In this document: in pieces, positions 62,283-64,000 of the stretch
Position numbering within the stretch: position 1 is the first letter of the stretch
Layout: each line of letters starts with the position of its first letter
DNA from: Dyadobacter sp. SG02
GTDB lineage: Bacteria > Bacteroidota > Bacteroidia > Cytophagales > Spirosomataceae
Assembly (NCBI RefSeq): GCF_900109045.1
Contig: NZ_FNYL01000001.1
Coordinates: 725,913 to 789,912, forward strand
Direction: 5' to 3'
DNA length: 64,000 nucleotides
Made by a program: the position numbers and the translations under genes
The notes under the pieces: generated by a model
What the model saw: the letters and a program-made list of their open reading frames with translations, nothing else
The model's database searches: none
What the model was told of the DNA's origin: nothing

Positions 62283-63080
62283 TTATTCAAATTTAACCTT
62301 GCTCAACTCGGCCAAATGCGCCGGGCTTACTTCTGCCAATTTATCTAAAAACGCGATCTGAAACGAACCGGGTAATTTCGTATTGCGGTAAGCCAGCTCC
62401 CCGCAAACCCCCATCGTAGCCGCCGCCGAAACCGCCGCTTCGAAGGGATCGCTGCAAATGGCCGCGAATGCGCCGGCGATAGCGGACGCCGAACAGCCCA
62501 TACCCGTTACTTTCGTCATCAGCGGCACGCCATTGGATACCCAGCCTGTGCGGCTGCCCTGTACGATCACGTCTACCGCCCCGCTCACGCTCACCACCGA
62601 ACCGAAGCGAGCGCTCAATGCGCGTGCGGCGCCGATACTATCCGTCGAATCTACGGTGCTGTCGACGCCTTTGGTTTGGATACTGGCTCCGGCCAATGCG
62701 AGTATTTCGGAACCGTTACCACGGATAATCGTCGGCGGGGCGGTTTCCAGGAGTTCGGTCAGCACTTTGTTGCGGTAGGGCGTCGCGCCCGCGCCTACGG
62801 GATCGAGAATGATCGGTTTGCCAAGTTCGGCCGCCTTCTTCATCGCCAGTTTCATCGCTTCCACCCAATGCGCCGAAAGCGTACCGATGTTGACTACCAG
62901 CGCACCAGCGATCGCCACCATATCCTCCACTTCCTCCACCGCATGTGCCATCACCGGCGACGCCCCCACTGCGAGCAATGCGTTGGCCGTGAAGTTCATC
63001 ACAACGAAATTGGTAATATTTTGCACCAGCGGGGCCGAGGCACGCAGTTTTTCGAGGTTTGTTTCCAGTTGAATAGCCAT
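62283..63080 (-). CDS. thiM: Hydroxyethylthiazole kinase (265 aa)
   Basis: Phosphorylates the thiazole alcohol THZ for reuse. Motifs: VQNITNFVVMNFTANALLAV, GASPVMAHAVEEVEDM, IILDPVGAGATPYR and GMGCSASAIAGAFAA (the catalytic GxGC form). Length is as expected. It is the first gene of the unit thiM-thiE-thiD-tenA. The 148 bp to thiE hold no gene I can support. With no thiC, thiG or thiH near, the cluster is for salvage. Confidence 0.94.
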   Translation of the reverse strand: MAIQLETNLEKLRASAPLVQNITNFVVMNFTANALLAVGASPVMAHAVEEVEDMVAIAGALVVNIGTLSAHWVEAMKLAMKKAAELGKPIILDPVGAGATPYRNKVLTELLETAPPTIIRGNGSEILALAGASIQTKGVDSTVDSTDSIGAARALSARFGSVVSVSGAVDVIVQGSRTGWVSNGVPLMTKVTGMGCSASAIAGAFAAICSDPFEAAVSAAATMGVCGELAYRNTKLPGSFQIAFLDKLAEVSPAHLAELSKVKFE

Positions 63081-63201
63081 CGTTACTTTTTTTGGGGAAA
63101 AGGAGGAAAGGGAATGGAAATGTAGCCCTTCCTCCCTTCGACATCACCGACGAATGTAGTAGTTTTGGGTGGTTATCAAAAATCCCCACACTCCCCTGAT
63201 C

Positions 63202-63876
63202 ATGATCAAAGCAGCAATTTTCGATATGGACGGCCTGCTCATCGACTCCGAACCAATGTGGACGGAAGCGGCGCGTTCTGTCATGCAAAAAGTCAATTTT
63301 GAAATCACCGAAGCACTTCGCTTACAGACTACCGGACTGTCCATCAAGCTGTTTCTTGATTTCTGCCACCAGATCCAGCCCTGGAACACACCCTCTTTCG
63401 AAGAGCTTGAAACTGAAATACTTGAAAAGGCACATCACGATATTCTGGCTAATGCCGAAGCCATGCCCGGTGCCATTACGCTGATCAGGGAATTGAAAAA
63501 ACAGGGCCTGAAACTGGCGGTCGCCTCGGCCTCGCACATGGACCTCATTGAGGGGGTATTAAAAAGACTGGAAATTATTGACTATTTTGACACCTGGCAT
63601 TCCGGCGAGTTGGAAAAGTACACCAAGCCCCACCCGGCGGTATACCTAACTACCGCTAAAAAACTCGGTGTTTTGCCCGAAGAATGCATTGCTTTCGAGG
63701 ACTCGCACGCGGGGCTACGCTCCGCGCATGCAGCAGGTATGATCACGATTTCGGTACCTGCGGCGGAAGTTTTTGAAGATAAAAAGTTTGATATGGCACA
63801 TTACAAGATCCCGTCGCTCGAACAATACATCCTGAGCGAAATGTCGGGTGTGCCGCAAAGTGTGATCGAAAACTAA
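63202..63876 (+). CDS. HAD-superfamily sugar-phosphate phosphatase, HxpB/YniC-like (224 aa)
   Basis: Haloacid dehalogenase phosphatase with all four motifs: FDMDGLLIDSEP (Asp nucleophile and acid/base), AVASAS, KPHPAVYL (Lys) and FEDSHAGLRSA (Asp pair), with a helical cap after motif I. The sequence is like hexitol or 2-deoxyglucose-6-phosphate phosphatases. The ATG at 63202 (MIKAAIFDMDG) is preferred to the frame start 11 residues earlier. Divergent from thiM; a link with thiamine metabolism is not shown. Confidence 0.9.
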   Translation: MIKAAIFDMDGLLIDSEPMWTEAARSVMQKVNFEITEALRLQTTGLSIKLFLDFCHQIQPWNTPSFEELETEILEKAHHDILANAEAMPGAITLIRELKKQGLKLAVASASHMDLIEGVLKRLEIIDYFDTWHSGELEKYTKPHPAVYLTTAKKLGVLPEECIAFEDSHAGLRSAHAAGMITISVPAAEVFEDKKFDMAHYKIPSLEQYILSEMSGVPQSVIEN

Positions 63877-63904
63877 ACCTCGACCCTATTCCCGCTTACC
63901 CCGC

Positions 63905-64000
63905 ATGATCGGACTCCGGCATTTCAGTATTATGATTATGATCAGGATAATAGTGATTGTCCTGAGTGTCATTGCCCTCGCCTGGCTGGCGTCCAAGCAT
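63905..64000 (+). CDS. N-terminal part of a membrane protein (cut by window edge)
   Basis: A short open frame starting MIGLRHFSIMIMIRIIVIVL and continuing SVIALAWLA to the window end. It has the look of a signal anchor or first membrane helix. The start could also be 63932. The rest is outside the window, so no function can be assigned. Confidence 0.4.
   Translation, partial: MIGLRHFSIMIMIRIIVIVLSVIALAWLASKH

Noticed and set aside
62183-62290. A 35-codon minus-strand frame from TTG between thiM and thiE (ending PKGIFELDAA) with the 14-bp palindrome ATGCCCAAGGGCAT
   Set aside because: Only a TTG start, overlap with the thiM stop and no recognisable family. The open frame is short enough to arise by chance, and the palindrome may be only structural.

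Overview
The window reads as chromosome of a Bacteroidota bacterium, most likely a Cytophagales member close to Dyadobacter or Spirosoma. The support is large tandem sets of 790-810 residue FtsX/MacB-type permeases ending in NPVKSLRSE, TonB-dependent receptors with an N-terminal carboxypeptidase-like domain, GH127, AAA/DUF4143 and DUF892 proteins, and roughly 50 % GC. The genus is inferred from gene content only. No rRNA, tRNA, CRISPR array, phage or transposase gene was seen. LAYOUT. (1) 1-23103: ten co-oriented minus-strand permease genes, the first cut by the window edge, packed head to tail. (2) 23104-29234: a divergent AAA/DUF4143 ATPase, a TonB-type beta-barrel receptor, an ECF sigma factor with a probable membrane anti-sigma partner, and two small envelope proteins. 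(3) 29441-48405: seven more minus-strand permeases interrupted by three plus-strand PIN-type toxin-antitoxin loci, one of them broken. (4) 48418-51331: a secreted protein of unknown function, one MacB/LolD-type ATPase and one HlyD-type periplasmic adaptor, upstream of and co-oriented with the last permease. (5) 51645-53015: an NtrC-family sigma-54 response regulator, divergent from the adaptor. (6) 53109-59773: GH127 glycosidase, LEA14-like protein, DUF892 protein, flavin/PNPOx-like protein and a second TonB receptor. (7) 59882-63080: a thiamine salvage operon thiM-thiE-thiD-tenA. (8) A HAD phosphatase and a partial membrane ORF at the right edge. HOW IT FITS TOGETHER. Seventeen paralogous permeases share one visible ATPase and one adaptor. 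Four promoters upstream of permeases or the adaptor carry the same regulatory layout: a palindrome of the form kTGTyC-N6-GGACAm lying about 52, 74 or 94 bp upstream of a TGG(C/T)RYA -24 element, with the start codon 25-37 nt after the predicted transcription start. This is the architecture of a sigma-54 enhancer-dependent promoter, and the obvious candidate activator is the NtrC-type regulator encoded beside the adaptor promoter. The array therefore looks like one regulon of exchangeable export permeases. A separate repeat family (inverted arms containing GACCGCCGACCATGG around an AT-rich core) fills four of the permease-permease gaps and recurs in part elsewhere.
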